From Fodinicurvata sp. EGI_FJ10296 (GTDB lineage: Bacteria; Pseudomonadota; Alphaproteobacteria; DSM-16000; Inquilinaceae): DNA of 64,000 bases. The stretch's first letter is position 1; every line of letters starts with the position of its first letter. Positions 29,924-38,101 of the stretch are shown in pieces. Position numbers and translations under genes: made by a program. The stretch is from the NCBI RefSeq assembly GCF_040712075.1, contig NZ_JBFCVL010000002.1, forward strand, positions 523,755 through 587,754, written 5' to 3'. Below the pieces are notes generated by a model. The model made no database searches, was not told the origin of the DNA, and worked only from the letters and a program-made list of their open reading frames with translations.

Positions 29924-30505
29924 TCAACCCATGAATTGCAGCGAAGCAAAGCCCCCGATCAACAGCACACAGCCGACGAGGAAGACGAGGCCCAGACGGC
30001 GCTCGATGAACGACCGGATGGGCGGACCGAAATACCAGATCAAAGCGGCGACGACAAAGAATCGCAGGCCGCGCGACAGGACGCTGGCGACCATGAAAAC
30101 CAATGGGTTGAGCTCGGTTGCGCCGCTTGCCAGTGTAATGACCTTATAGGGAAATGGCGTGACACCGAAGATGAAGACGATCCAGCCGCCCCACTCGTTA
30201 TAGTTGAGGCGAAAAGCTTCGAACTGTTCGATATAGCCGTAGAATTCGAGGATCTGCCGCGCGATGGCTTCGAACAGAAAATAGCCGAGGCCGTATCCGG
30301 CAATTCCGCCGGCGACGGAAGCAATCGTGCACAGGGCGGCAAGCTTCCACGCCTTCTCGCGCGCCGCCATGATCATCGGGATCAGCATCGCGTCGGGCGG
30401 TATCGGAAAGACGGAACTTTCCACGAAGGCGATCAACATCAACGCCGTCACGGCATGCCGGTGGGCGGCCAGGTCCATCGTGAAATTATAGAGCGATCGA
30501 ATCAC
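29924..30505 (-). CDS. yqaA: YqaA family membrane protein (DedA/SNARE-associated type)
   Basis: 193 residues from GTG 30505 (VIRSLYNFTM; the family usually opens this way). Several helices; ESSVFPIPPDAMLIPMIMA and VAGGIAGYGLGYFLFEAI are the typical DedA-like segments, and FGVTPFPYKVITLASGATELNP the conserved re-entrant loop with its Arg/Lys and Pro. DedA-type proteins move or flip undecaprenyl- or phospholipid in related families; the role of YqaA itself is not fixed. Cotranscribed with dsbB. Confidence 0.87.
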   Translation of the reverse strand: MIRSLYNFTMDLAAHRHAVTALMLIAFVESSVFPIPPDAMLIPMIMAAREKAWKLAALCTIASVAGGIAGYGLGYFLFEAIARQILEFYGYIEQFEAFRLNYNEWGGWIVFIFGVTPFPYKVITLASGATELNPLVFMVASVLSRGLRFFVVAALIWYFGPPIRSFIERRLGLVFLVGCVLLIGGFASLQFMG

Positions 30506-30782
30506 GGCGCTGCGAGGTCCGGGTGATTGACGGGCGGGTTGGATTGTCGGGCAATGAACTGTCGACCCGCGATGTGCGAACCGGTCGCGTCGACGGCGGC
30601 CCATGCCGCTCCGGTCCCAGCCACGGGCGGTCGTATCAGCATTTCATCCGGGCGGCAACGAAACGCGAGTGATATGTCGATGGAGGCGGGTCGCATGTGA
30701 CACGGAATTGCTTTGGTGCTATTTAGAGGTACTTTTTTACAATGGCGCAACAGGCCCGATCAGCCCCGCGAGACGAGGTACG

Positions 30783-31760
30783 ATGACACACCGGCATACA
30801 TCGGATTGGCTATCAGTCACGAGGACGCGCGGAATGACCGCGCGGATGCGCGGGATGAAGAGATTGCCTTGCGGTTCGGCCGCGTCGGCGCTGCTGTTGG
30901 CGTCCGTCGGTGTCGCAATCGCAACGGGCGACGCCTTTGGTTTTTCCTTTGACGACGTCGACAGCGAAGACGCCCAGGCGATCGAAACCTTCCTGGAAAC
31001 CGCGACGACCGACAGCGAAAACCGTTTGCCGTCCGGCCGGGGCACCATGATGGTCGTGGAAACGCGGACGGATCCGGCCATATGCCGGGACTTCGTCGTC
31101 AACCTCAGCGACAGCGGCCAGAAAGCTGCCAGCGGATGCCGAACCGGATCCGGCACCTGGGCGCTTACCGATGACGATAACACCCTGAACGGCGCACCGC
31201 TAATGGCGCCCCGGCCGGCATCGCGACCCGACGTCGCGACCGACGCACCCGTGCCGGCGCGGCTGGCCGGGGTGCCCACAATCGATATTCCTCAAATCGC
31301 ATTGGCACCGCTCGCGCCGATAGGCGAACTGGATGATGGGCCGGCGGCGGTCGACACCGCACCCGCCAGCGGCGACGCAACATCCGACCAGGAACAGGTT
31401 GCGCCGGTTGGTTTCGCCGGCCTGGTTCCCTTGCAGCGGCCCGACAGCGTCGGCACCGACGGCAACGGAGCCGAAAGCAACAGAACCGCGAGCGAATCGT
31501 CCCCGATCCCGGATCGGGTCGCCGGCTTCCCGACGCCGGCATCGCGGCCGGCCGCACCTGAGCGGACAGCCACCTTTGCCGCCGAGGCAGCGGCGACCGG
31601 GGCTGACGACGATGATAATGCCAATGATACCGCAATCGAATCTCAACGGGCCCCCGATCGACCGACCTTCACCGAAGCAAACACCGAACCGGCCGAACCC
31701 AGGCCGGTGCCGGACCGGCTGAGCGGCTTTCCGCAGCCGCAACCGAAACCACCAAGTTGA
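30783..31760 (+). CDS. Secreted protein with 17-kDa-surface-antigen-like segment and disordered tail
   Basis: 325 residues from ATG 30783 (GAGG upstream). A long basic N-terminus leads into a hydrophobic signal stretch (about 35-57, SAASALLLASVGVAIATGDAFG). Residues 60-140 contain ICRDFVVNLSDSGQKAASGCRTGSGTWAL, a two-Cys pattern like the C-terminal part of 17-kDa surface antigens. The rest is Ala/Pro/Asp-rich and probably disordered, with three spaced copies of a motif P-x-P-D/A-R-L/V-x-G-F/V-P. Probably envelope-associated; function unknown. Confidence 0.6.
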   Translation: MTHRHTSDWLSVTRTRGMTARMRGMKRLPCGSAASALLLASVGVAIATGDAFGFSFDDVDSEDAQAIETFLETATTDSENRLPSGRGTMMVVETRTDPAICRDFVVNLSDSGQKAASGCRTGSGTWALTDDDNTLNGAPLMAPRPASRPDVATDAPVPARLAGVPTIDIPQIALAPLAPIGELDDGPAAVDTAPASGDATSDQEQVAPVGFAGLVPLQRPDSVGTDGNGAESNRTASESSPIPDRVAGFPTPASRPAAPERTATFAAEAAATGADDDDNANDTAIESQRAPDRPTFTEANTEPAEPRPVPDRLSGFPQPQPKPPS

Positions 31761-31775
31761 GGACGTCCGGAACCG

Positions 31776-32228
31776 CTATCGCCTATCCCCCGGGGGCTTA
31801 CCCGGTCCCACGTGGCGGTTGTCCAGGAATTCGATCACGAAATGCCGGAATATCATGACGTAAAGGGCCAGCAGCACGACGCCGCTAATTGCGGCGAGTG
31901 CGGCGACCACGGGGTCGCCAAAGGCCGCCGGCAGGAACATCAGCACCCAGCTCGCCAATGCCGGGGCCAGTAGCAGCCCGGCCATGAAGCTCAGCCATTG
32001 GCCGCGTCCGATCATGAAGGGTGCGGCAAAGTATCCTGCAACGCGCACGAACGCGACGATCAGATAGCTGGCGACCATACCCGCCGACGCGATGGACCAG
32101 GGTTGGCCGGCGAAGACCACGACCTCCTGGGCAACGAACGCGAACCCGACTGCCAGCGACGCCGCGACGAGAATGCGCGGCGGGCGGCAATTGGCCGAGG
32201 CTGAGGGTTTTCCGTCTCTATCGTCCAT
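31776..32228 (-). CDS. Four-helix membrane protein, unknown
   Basis: 150 residues with about four hydrophobic helices (20-40, 48-70, 78-100, 107-130) and a charged C-terminus. Aromatic and Gly residues spread along the helices but no family motif is recognised. It converges on the 17-kDa-like gene, 15 bases between stops. Confidence 0.6.
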   Translation of the reverse strand: MDDRDGKPSASANCRPPRILVAASLAVGFAFVAQEVVVFAGQPWSIASAGMVASYLIVAFVRVAGYFAAPFMIGRGQWLSFMAGLLLAPALASWVLMFLPAAFGDPVVAALAAISGVVLLALYVMIFRHFVIEFLDNRHVGPGKPPGDRR

Positions 32229-32384
32229 GGCCCATTCCTCTTCTCTTGCCGTCCTTGCCGATCTGCCCGCCCCCGATCTCCCCGACCTTGTCGATCCGCG
32301 AGATGCGAGCGACCAAGGGGTCCCGGCCGGAAATCGGCGCGAGAAAAGTTTTGGTGTGGCGGAATCGGGTCTATATTGACGGCT

Positions 32385-32573
32385 ATGGCTACAACATTCT
32401 TCATATTGGGCATCATCACCGCGCTAGCGGTGCTGGTCTGCCTTGGGGTCGGTCTGGTCGGCATGGCGCGTGGCGGCGATTTCAACCGGCGGTACGGCAA
32501 CAAACTGATGCAGGCGCGGGTCGCCCTTCAAGGGCTGGCGCTGGTTTTCTTCGCAATAGCCATCATGGCATAA
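32385..32573 (+). CDS. HIG1-type twin transmembrane protein
   Basis: 62 residues, two helices (about 3-24 and 42-61) joined by MARGGDFNRRYGNKLMQARVALQG. This RGG-x2-N-x4-NKLM-x-AR loop is the signature of the hypoxia-induced-gene-1 domain, which in mitochondria and alphaproteobacteria associates with cytochrome c oxidase. The ATG is chosen by fit to the family; a TTG three codons earlier is open. It lies 29 bases before the adenosyltransferase gene. Confidence 0.8.
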   Translation: MATTFFILGIITALAVLVCLGVGLVGMARGGDFNRRYGNKLMQARVALQGLALVFFAIAIMA

Positions 32574-32602
32574 TTTTCACGCGACGCGGAACTGGAACCG
32601 AG

Positions 32603-33172
32603 ATGGTACAACTGACCCGGATCTACACACGCGGCGGCGACGCCGGCAAGACATCGCTCGGCGACGGCAGCCGGGTTCCCAAGACATGCCCACGCGTCGA
32701 GTCCTATGGCACCGTGGACGAACTGAACGCGATCATCGGCACGGTCCGCCTGTACACCGCCGATAACGCCGAGGCTGACGCCATCCTTTCGCGCATTCAG
32801 AACGATCTTTTCGACCTCGGGGCGGATCTGTGCACCCCCGAACAGGAAGAACCGAAATATCCTCCCCTGCGCATCGCAGAGACGCAAGTCACGCGACTCG
32901 AACGCGAAATCGACGATATGAATGCCCAACTCCAGCCGCTCAAGAGTTTCGTCCTCCCGGGCGGGGCGCCGGCAGCCGCTCATCTTCACCTCGCCCGGAC
33001 CGTCGCCCGCCGGGCGGAACGCGCGATGGTCGCTCTGGCGGTCGATGAACCCGTCTCCGACGCCGCGATGAAATATATAAACCGGCTGTCTGATCATCAT
33101 TTCGTGATGTCACGCTGGCTCAACATCGACCATGGCGGCGACGTCCTGTGGGTACCTGGGCAACATCGCTGA
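32603..33172 (+). CDS. PduO-type cob(I)alamin adenosyltransferase
   Basis: 189 residues. It transfers adenosyl from ATP to Co(I) corrinoid to form adenosylcobalamin. IYTRGGDAGKTSLGDGSRVPK (ATP loop), RVESYGTVDELNAIIG, IQNDLFDLGADLCTP, FVLPGGAPAAAHLHLARTVARRAERA and YINRLSDHHFVMSRW are all family signatures. The coenzyme is needed by the class II ribonucleotide reductase encoded at 49.7-51.4 kb. ATG 32603 fits the family start. Confidence 0.95.
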   Translation: MVQLTRIYTRGGDAGKTSLGDGSRVPKTCPRVESYGTVDELNAIIGTVRLYTADNAEADAILSRIQNDLFDLGADLCTPEQEEPKYPPLRIAETQVTRLEREIDDMNAQLQPLKSFVLPGGAPAAAHLHLARTVARRAERAMVALAVDEPVSDAAMKYINRLSDHHFVMSRWLNIDHGGDVLWVPGQHR

Positions 33173-33209
33173 ATGCCAAAAGCGGAGTCGTGATGAATCG
33201 CCGGGCAGA

Positions 33210-33238
33210 TTGACACCTTTCTGCACAATCACTACCGT
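33210..33238 (+). promoter_or_regulatory. Candidate sigma-70 promoter of the 3-hydroxyacyl-CoA dehydrogenase gene
   Basis: A perfect TTGACA (33210-33215) and TACCGT (33233-33238) with 17 bases between them, about 105 bases before the start codon. The -10 box is weak. Confidence 0.45.
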
Positions 33239-33340
33239 CGTCACCATTATGCTGCACTGCAGCGCGAACGCGGCGCCTCGGCACCCGCCCATCGGGTTCT
33301 GGTGCCGCGGGCGATGTTCAAAGGTTGGATGGAAATTGAT

Positions 33341-34213
33341 ATGATCGACAAAATCGGCGTAATCGGCGCGGGACAAATGGGAAGCGGCATTGCCCAGGTC
33401 GGCGCTGCGCATGGCCATGACGTCGTGTTCCTGGATATCAGCCAAGAACGGGTCGACGCCGGGATCGCAATGATCAGCACCCAGACCGAAAAGCTCGTGT
33501 CCAAAGGTCGGATGACAGCTGATGAGCGCGATGCCCTGCTCGGCCGGATCAAGGGGACCGTGGACTATGCGGATTTCGCCGACAGCGATCTCGTAATCGA
33601 GGCGGCAACCGAAAATGAGGAAATCAAGCGCACGATCTTCAAGACGCTCGTCCCCCACCTGAAGCCCGATGCGATCATCGCAACCAATACCTCATCGATT
33701 TCGATCACCCGGCTGGCGGCAACGACCGACCGACCCGAACAGTTCATCGGCATGCATTTCATGAATCCGGTTCCGGTCATGAAGCTCGTCGAAATCATTC
33801 GCGGAATCGCCACGAGCGACGCCACCTATCAGGTCATCAACAGGCTTTCCGGCGATCTCGGAAAAACGACGGCAGTGGCAGAGGATTTCCCGGCATTCAT
33901 CGTCAATCGTATTCTGCTGCCGATGATCAATGAGGCCGTCTACACCCTGTATGAGGGGGTCGGATCGGTCGAGGGAATCGACACGGCCATGAAGCTGGGC
34001 GCCAATCACCCCATGGGGCCGCTGGAACTCGCCGACTTCATCGGACTGGATACCTGCCTGTCGATCATGAACGTTCTTTATGACGGTTTGGCTGACAGCA
34101 AGTACCGTCCTTGCCCGCTACTCGTGAAATATGTCGAAGCCGGCTGGCTGGGCCGGAAGGCTGGACGCGGCTTTTACGACTATTCCGGCGACACCCCGGT
34201 CCCCACGCGATAG
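33341..34213 (+). CDS. 3-hydroxybutyryl-CoA dehydrogenase
   Basis: 290 residues from ATG 33341. NAD-dependent oxidation of 3-hydroxybutyryl-CoA (or the reverse reaction) in fatty-acid, acetoacetate or PHB metabolism. Rossmann motif IGVIGAGQMGSGIAQ is at the N-terminus; IIATNTSSISITRLA, FIGMHFMNPVPVMKLVEII (catalytic His) and DFPAFIVNRILLPMINEA follow, with the C-terminal dimer domain HPMGPLELADFIGLDT. Length matches Hbd/PaaH monofunctional enzymes. It ends 97 bases before a strong bidirectional terminator. Confidence 0.95.
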   Translation: MIDKIGVIGAGQMGSGIAQVGAAHGHDVVFLDISQERVDAGIAMISTQTEKLVSKGRMTADERDALLGRIKGTVDYADFADSDLVIEAATENEEIKRTIFKTLVPHLKPDAIIATNTSSISITRLAATTDRPEQFIGMHFMNPVPVMKLVEIIRGIATSDATYQVINRLSGDLGKTTAVAEDFPAFIVNRILLPMINEAVYTLYEGVGSVEGIDTAMKLGANHPMGPLELADFIGLDTCLSIMNVLYDGLADSKYRPCPLLVKYVEAGWLGRKAGRGFYDYSGDTPVPTR

Positions 34214-34305
34214 GGGGCCTGATTGGGGCTATGGACGTTCACTTCTCCTGGCCCCGAAAAACATGACATCGAATCCACGGCCCGTTAATCCGACGGAGCC
34301 ATCAC

Positions 34306-34342
34306 AAAAATGGGGCGCCCCACCGAAGGGCGCCCCAGACTT
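34306..34342. terminator. Bidirectional rho-independent terminator
   Basis: Arms TGGGGCGCCC (34311-34320) and GGGCGCCCCA (34328-34337) enclose a seven-base loop. On the plus strand GACTTTTT follows; on the minus strand TTTTTG follows. It separates the convergent dehydrogenase and PraR-like genes. Confidence 0.9.
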
Positions 34343-34368
34343 TTTACGCCGTGGCGCAGCAGCTTTGC

Positions 34369-34845
34369 TCAGTGAGTTGCCGTCTCGCCTTCCAGCGAGC
34401 GGACGAAGTCAATCAACCGTTTGCGCACCGACGGATTCTCGATCCGATAAAACGCCCGGACCAGCTCAAGCGTTTCGCGCTTGTCCATGGCATTTTCCGG
34501 TGCTTCGGCGCCGACGACAGCGCTGCCCACGGCCGGAGCCGCACTCAACGGATCGACATCTTCGAAGAAAAATGACACCGGGACATCCAGGGCGCGGCTA
34601 ATGTCATAGAGCTTGCTGGCACTGATCCGGTTGGCCGCACGTTCATATTTCTGAACTTGCTGAAAGGTCAATCCGATCGCCTCGCCCAGCTTTTCCTGGC
34701 TCATACCCATCAGCATCCGGCGCTGACGGATACGCCGACCAACATGCGAGTCGACCGGATGCGGCCCACGCTTAGATGATTCGGGCGAAATCGTGTTAGA
34801 TTCTTTCGCTGCACTCATCACAGCCAAGCTATCGGTAGCAACCAC
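34369..34845 (-). CDS. XRE-family regulator, PraR-like
   Basis: 158 residues from GTG 34845, with GGAG seven bases before it. The helix-turn-helix lies at about 36-95: HVGRRIRQRRMLMGMSQEKLGEAIGLTFQQVQKYERAANRISASKLYDISRALDVPVSFFFED. This strongly resembles rhizobial PraR/PhrR, which controls quorum sensing, biofilm and symbiosis genes. The C-terminal part contains RETLELVRAFYRIENPSVRKRLIDFVRSLE. An inverted repeat lies just upstream and may be its own operator. Confidence 0.88.
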   Translation of the reverse strand: MVATDSLAVMSAAKESNTISPESSKRGPHPVDSHVGRRIRQRRMLMGMSQEKLGEAIGLTFQQVQKYERAANRISASKLYDISRALDVPVSFFFEDVDPLSAAPAVGSAVVGAEAPENAMDKRETLELVRAFYRIENPSVRKRLIDFVRSLEGETATH

Positions 34846-34871
34846 GGCATATCTCCAATCTGGAACTTCCT

Positions 34872-34891
34872 ACGGTAGAGCGTCCTACCGT
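34872..34891. promoter_or_regulatory. Inverted repeat upstream of the PraR-like gene
   Basis: ACGGTAG-agcgtc-CTACCGT, seven-base perfect arms and six-base spacer, 27 bases before the GTG start. A second weaker repeat, ATAGG-n6-CCTAT, is at 34925-34940. Good candidates for an autoregulatory operator. Confidence 0.45.
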
Positions 34892-34948
34892 CTCATTGTG
34901 CCTGTGAGTGTACACCTACAGCCTATAGGGGTCCACCTATTTTTTTTC

Positions 34949-35617
34949 CTATTTCACTCGCCCCCGGCTACCATCGTTCCATTCTCCGGAACCGAGGCCG
35001 GACCTGGGCGAGGACTCGCCACGGTCGACCCCGAAATCCCCTGCACTGGCTATATCGATAGCGGAACTACGTCCTGCTGATCGCTTATTCCTTTTGGATG
35101 AGTCGCCCTCTCCCTGCTCAAGTCCGCGTATCAGCCAATCCAACGTCTTGCCGGAAATCTTCGATATCCTATCCAGCTCTCCGATGGATGGTTCCTCTAC
35201 CCCATCTTCCAAATCGGCATACCTCGATCGGTCAATTCCCATGGCAGCGCTGAACTGGGCCGGGGTTTTATAGGGTGAAGTCAGCCGGGCAAGCGATAGG
35301 CGAACGACGAAAGACTGATCGTTGGCAGTGTCTGCGTTCCTGCCGCCGACACTGGACATGCGGTTGCCTGCGCTCCGCGAGGTCGGGCGGCGTCCCCCTT
35401 CCCAGAAAACGCTCCAGTCGACGTCGAAATACTCGCCCAGCGCCTGGCACACTTCGTATGACAGCCGTTTAGGCGTACCGCGGTTCACAAACTGGTGAAG
35501 ATAGGCGTGATTTCTGCCCACCGCCCGCGAAACGGCGGCCAGATTGGTGCCATGTCGCTCAACCAGATCGATCAAGCGAAGGCGAGTCGGATCCGAAGGA
35601 TCGAAATTATCGGCCAT
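34949..35617 (-). CDS. Double HTH (XRE-like) DNA-binding protein
   Basis: 222 residues; GGAG eight bases before ATG 35617. N-terminal segment (about 10-70) RLRLIDLVERHGTNLAAVSRAVGRNHAYLHQFVNRGTPKRLSYEVCQALGEYFDVD is a Cro-like HTH seen in alphaproteobacterial regulators with a LexA-type partner domain. A second XRE-like HTH is at about 115-165 (KTPAQFSAAMGIDRSRYADLEDGVEEPSIGELDRISKISG). The tail is basic and disordered. No peptidase motif follows. It may regulate itself and the PraR-like gene downstream on the same strand. Confidence 0.75.
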   Translation of the reverse strand: MADNFDPSDPTRLRLIDLVERHGTNLAAVSRAVGRNHAYLHQFVNRGTPKRLSYEVCQALGEYFDVDWSVFWEGGRRPTSRSAGNRMSSVGGRNADTANDQSFVVRLSLARLTSPYKTPAQFSAAMGIDRSRYADLEDGVEEPSIGELDRISKISGKTLDWLIRGLEQGEGDSSKRNKRSAGRSSAIDIASAGDFGVDRGESSPRSGLGSGEWNDGSRGRVK

Positions 35618-35860
35618 GGCAAAGTCTCCTCGTTCACCTCAGGATACTCTTTTTGCCGCGGCGGGGAAAGCCGAACAATCGGCGCGGGTCGGGTTTTTCC
35701 TATTCTTATGACGCCTATCTATCCGCAACCATGGCATTGTCGGAAAGATATGCAATTTATGCGTGTTTTCGTTATCTCATTTCTCGTCAAAAGTTTAGGT
35801 GCAATACTGGTTCCCGGCTCAGGTGCTGGGCCGCAAAATCGAACCCAGTGGAGACTAATT
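35618..35860. other. AT-rich intergenic region
   Basis: 243 bases upstream of the hydrolase, with an AT-rich part at 35695-35815 (TATTCTTATG, GATATGCAATTTATGCG, AAAAGTTTAGG). It must carry the promoters of two divergent genes. No ideal -35/-10 pair and no RNA gene was recognised. Confidence 0.4.
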
Positions 35861-36586
35861 ATGAGCGAAAAACTCCCCCTGCTTTTCATCCCCGGTCTTT
35901 CCTGCAATCGCGGACTGTGGGAAAATCAACTCAACTACTTTGACGATTGCGCCGAAACTTGGGTTGCGCCATTGCCAGAATTTGATGACTTGGGACGCAT
36001 TGCCGAAGCCATACTGGCCGAGGCGCCTGCTCAGTTCGCGGCTGTCGGACTCTCCATGGGTGGGTACATCTGCTTTGAAATGTATAAGCGGGCGCCCGAA
36101 CGTTTCCTGAAAATGGCGCTGATGTCGACGTCGGTAAGCGCCGACGATCCCGCACTTGCAAGGCGCCGACGGCTCATGGTGCGCCGCGCCCGCTCACATG
36201 GGATTCTGAAGACCTGGCGCGAAGCCATGGAGCGCATGGTTCATCCCGAGCGGGCTCAGGACACGCAATTTCTGGACAAGCTGGTTCGGAAAACGTTCGA
36301 AGTCGGCGCCGAGGCGTTTTGCAAACACCAGATCGCCATGGCCGGACGGCCGGATTATTCGTCGGTTGCGGCATCGGTTACCTGCCCGACGACCATTCTG
36401 GCAGGCGAAGGCGACGTGGCCACACCGGTGGCGTGCCATCGGGAAATAGCCAACCTCATTCCCCACGCGTCCTTCAACGTCATCCCGAATGCCGGCCATC
36501 TGCCGCCGCTCGAAGCTCCCGATCTGGTGAACATGCATCTCGAGAACTGGCTTTTCGAACACCGGTTCGCAATTGCCGCGGAATAG
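35861..36586 (+). CDS. Alpha/beta hydrolase
   Basis: 241 residues from ATG 35861 (GGAG upstream). LLFIPGLSCNRGLW supplies the oxyanion region, VGLSMGGYICFEMY the nucleophile elbow Ser, LAGEGDVATPV the acid and NAGHLPPLEAP the catalytic His. This is the common 3-oxoadipate enol-lactonase/esterase type of hydrolase, acting in the cytoplasm. Substrate unknown; no pathway partners adjacent. Confidence 0.85.
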   Translation: MSEKLPLLFIPGLSCNRGLWENQLNYFDDCAETWVAPLPEFDDLGRIAEAILAEAPAQFAAVGLSMGGYICFEMYKRAPERFLKMALMSTSVSADDPALARRRRLMVRRARSHGILKTWREAMERMVHPERAQDTQFLDKLVRKTFEVGAEAFCKHQIAMAGRPDYSSVAASVTCPTTILAGEGDVATPVACHREIANLIPHASFNVIPNAGHLPPLEAPDLVNMHLENWLFEHRFAIAAE

Positions 36587-36849
36587 CAGCCAATGGCCGA
36601 TCGACCTCGCACGCGCCGGACTTCATTTCGGAAGCCGGCGCCCGGGATCCAGTGTGCTGGCCCATGAACCACACGTCAGACAACGCCGGGTGGGGATACG
36701 TCTCGCACAGATCTGTTCGGCCTCTGCCACCCCATCAGGGGCGCGAGTTGCTCGCAAGCGTCCGGCCGGCAAATACGGACCGATGAATGGCCCTTTTTGT
36801 GGCAACCAGGGTAGGCGTCGCAGGGCCGCCGGAGGATTGCCAGACGAGA

Positions 36850-37851
36850 TCAGTTGACGATGACATGTTCGATATATGCGGCTCCGAACAGCATCGTCAC
36901 CCGTTCCTCCTCGTCCGCCAACGGCGCAACGGTCGACCAGAGGTGACACTTCTGTCCCGTGGGATTGGTGAAGAACACCGAGGAACCGATCGGACGGCCC
37001 TTTATCAGGGCACTGCGGAACAGGGCGAACAATTCGCCCTGCAGTCCGTAAGTGCCAAAGGCCTTCAGATTGTCGGCCGCTTTCTGCCGCAACGAGCGCC
37101 CAACCAGCATGCGGCCGTTCTGTTCCTCGATCCGGCTACCGACATACTCATAGACAAAATCCTCACCGTCATCGGCAACCCTGATCAGCGCCAGATGAGG
37201 CCTGAGGATCCCGGTTTCACCGATCTTGATGTCCGACAGCTGAGGGTAGCCATCCGGCCGCGCCATCTTGTGCCAATAGGCAGAAAACTGCGACTCGATC
37301 TCCCGCCATTCGGAAGGACGGGTTTCGGTCCCATGCCGCAGGAAATTGATCTGGGCGCCGAAATACTCCAGCCCCGTGTCGAGAACGCCGTCGGCGGGCT
37401 GACGCCCGTCCTGGGCTTGATTGGCCGCCATTCCCTCGCCGAGTTCGCAGCGGAACCTGTTCTCCGTCAGTTGCCGGGTCAGTTCGCTGAACAGTTCATC
37501 GCCGATGCCCCGCTCCCAGAGCAAATGCCCGAACAACGACACGTCGGCATGACAGGGCACCGAGTCCGATTGTGAAAGCCCGACGAAATTCCGGAACGAA
37601 GCCCGGTCGCCGACCTCCAGCTCAAAATCATGAGCCCGAAGCTGGAACCATTCCTTAAGCAGCAGGGATTTGAACATCACCAGGGGTTGATGCCCGAACT
37701 GGCCCACACTCTCGGCCTTCAGCCAGCGCAGAAACTTGTCGAACCGCGCCCACTCGATCGCGTCATCGATGCGCGCAAGCTGTCCGCGCATGCCGCCGAC
37801 CGGATGGGTCGCCGGTGTCGACCAGACGCCGGTCTTTGAGGATGTGGCCAT
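36850..37851 (-). CDS. IS5-type transposase N-terminal domain (DUF772-like) fused to a PAS domain
   Basis: 333 residues from ATG 37851 (GAGGGG upstream; upstream ATGs at 37899 and 37926 exist). Residues about 24-135 read RGQLARIDDAIEWARFDKFL, LVMFKSLLLKEWFQLRAHDFELEVGDRASFRNFVGLSQSDSVP, FSELTRQL, which is the helical N-terminal domain of IS5/IS1182 transposases. The DDE catalytic domain is absent; after about 165 comes a PAS-like domain of the Rhodospirillales type (YWHKMARPDGYPQLSDIKI, VYEYVGSRIEEQNGRMLVG, WSTVAPLADEEERVTMLFGA). It looks like a domesticated transposase fragment used as a DNA-binding or dimerising part of a sensor. No inverted repeats of an IS were found around it. Confidence 0.75.
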   Translation of the reverse strand: MATSSKTGVWSTPATHPVGGMRGQLARIDDAIEWARFDKFLRWLKAESVGQFGHQPLVMFKSLLLKEWFQLRAHDFELEVGDRASFRNFVGLSQSDSVPCHADVSLFGHLLWERGIGDELFSELTRQLTENRFRCELGEGMAANQAQDGRQPADGVLDTGLEYFGAQINFLRHGTETRPSEWREIESQFSAYWHKMARPDGYPQLSDIKIGETGILRPHLALIRVADDGEDFVYEYVGSRIEEQNGRMLVGRSLRQKAADNLKAFGTYGLQGELFALFRSALIKGRPIGSSVFFTNPTGQKCHLWSTVAPLADEEERVTMLFGAAYIEHVIVN

Positions 37852-37973
37852 ACTACCCCTCACTTGCTGGCCGGCGGCGGTCCTGGGGTGGTATTCCATC
37901 CCGACGCCAGCATAACTCATGCTCACCTACACGCGCACTGCGCAAAGCCGCAGCGACGCTTCAATCATGAAGT

Positions 37974-38002
37974 ATAATAGGGAAGGTTGCAACTTTAAGC
38001 AA
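37974..38002 (-). promoter_or_regulatory. Candidate promoter of the transposase/PAS fusion gene
   Basis: On the minus strand TTGCTT (37997-38002) and TATTAT (37974-37979) are 17 bases apart. A small inverted repeat CTTCA-atca-TGAAG (37959-37972) covers the expected start site. The untranslated leader would be about 115 bases. Confidence 0.45.
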
Positions 38003-38101
38003 GTTACTTTCTGCCTATGCACTGCAGAGTAGCGTGGGGCCGGATTCTCCGGATTCTGCCGAATGGCGGGATTTGCGTGGTTGATATCCCCGATAAGGCT
38101 G

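Noticed and set aside
36850..37851. Intact insertion sequence
   Set aside because: No DDE domain, terminal inverted repeats or target duplication could be seen.
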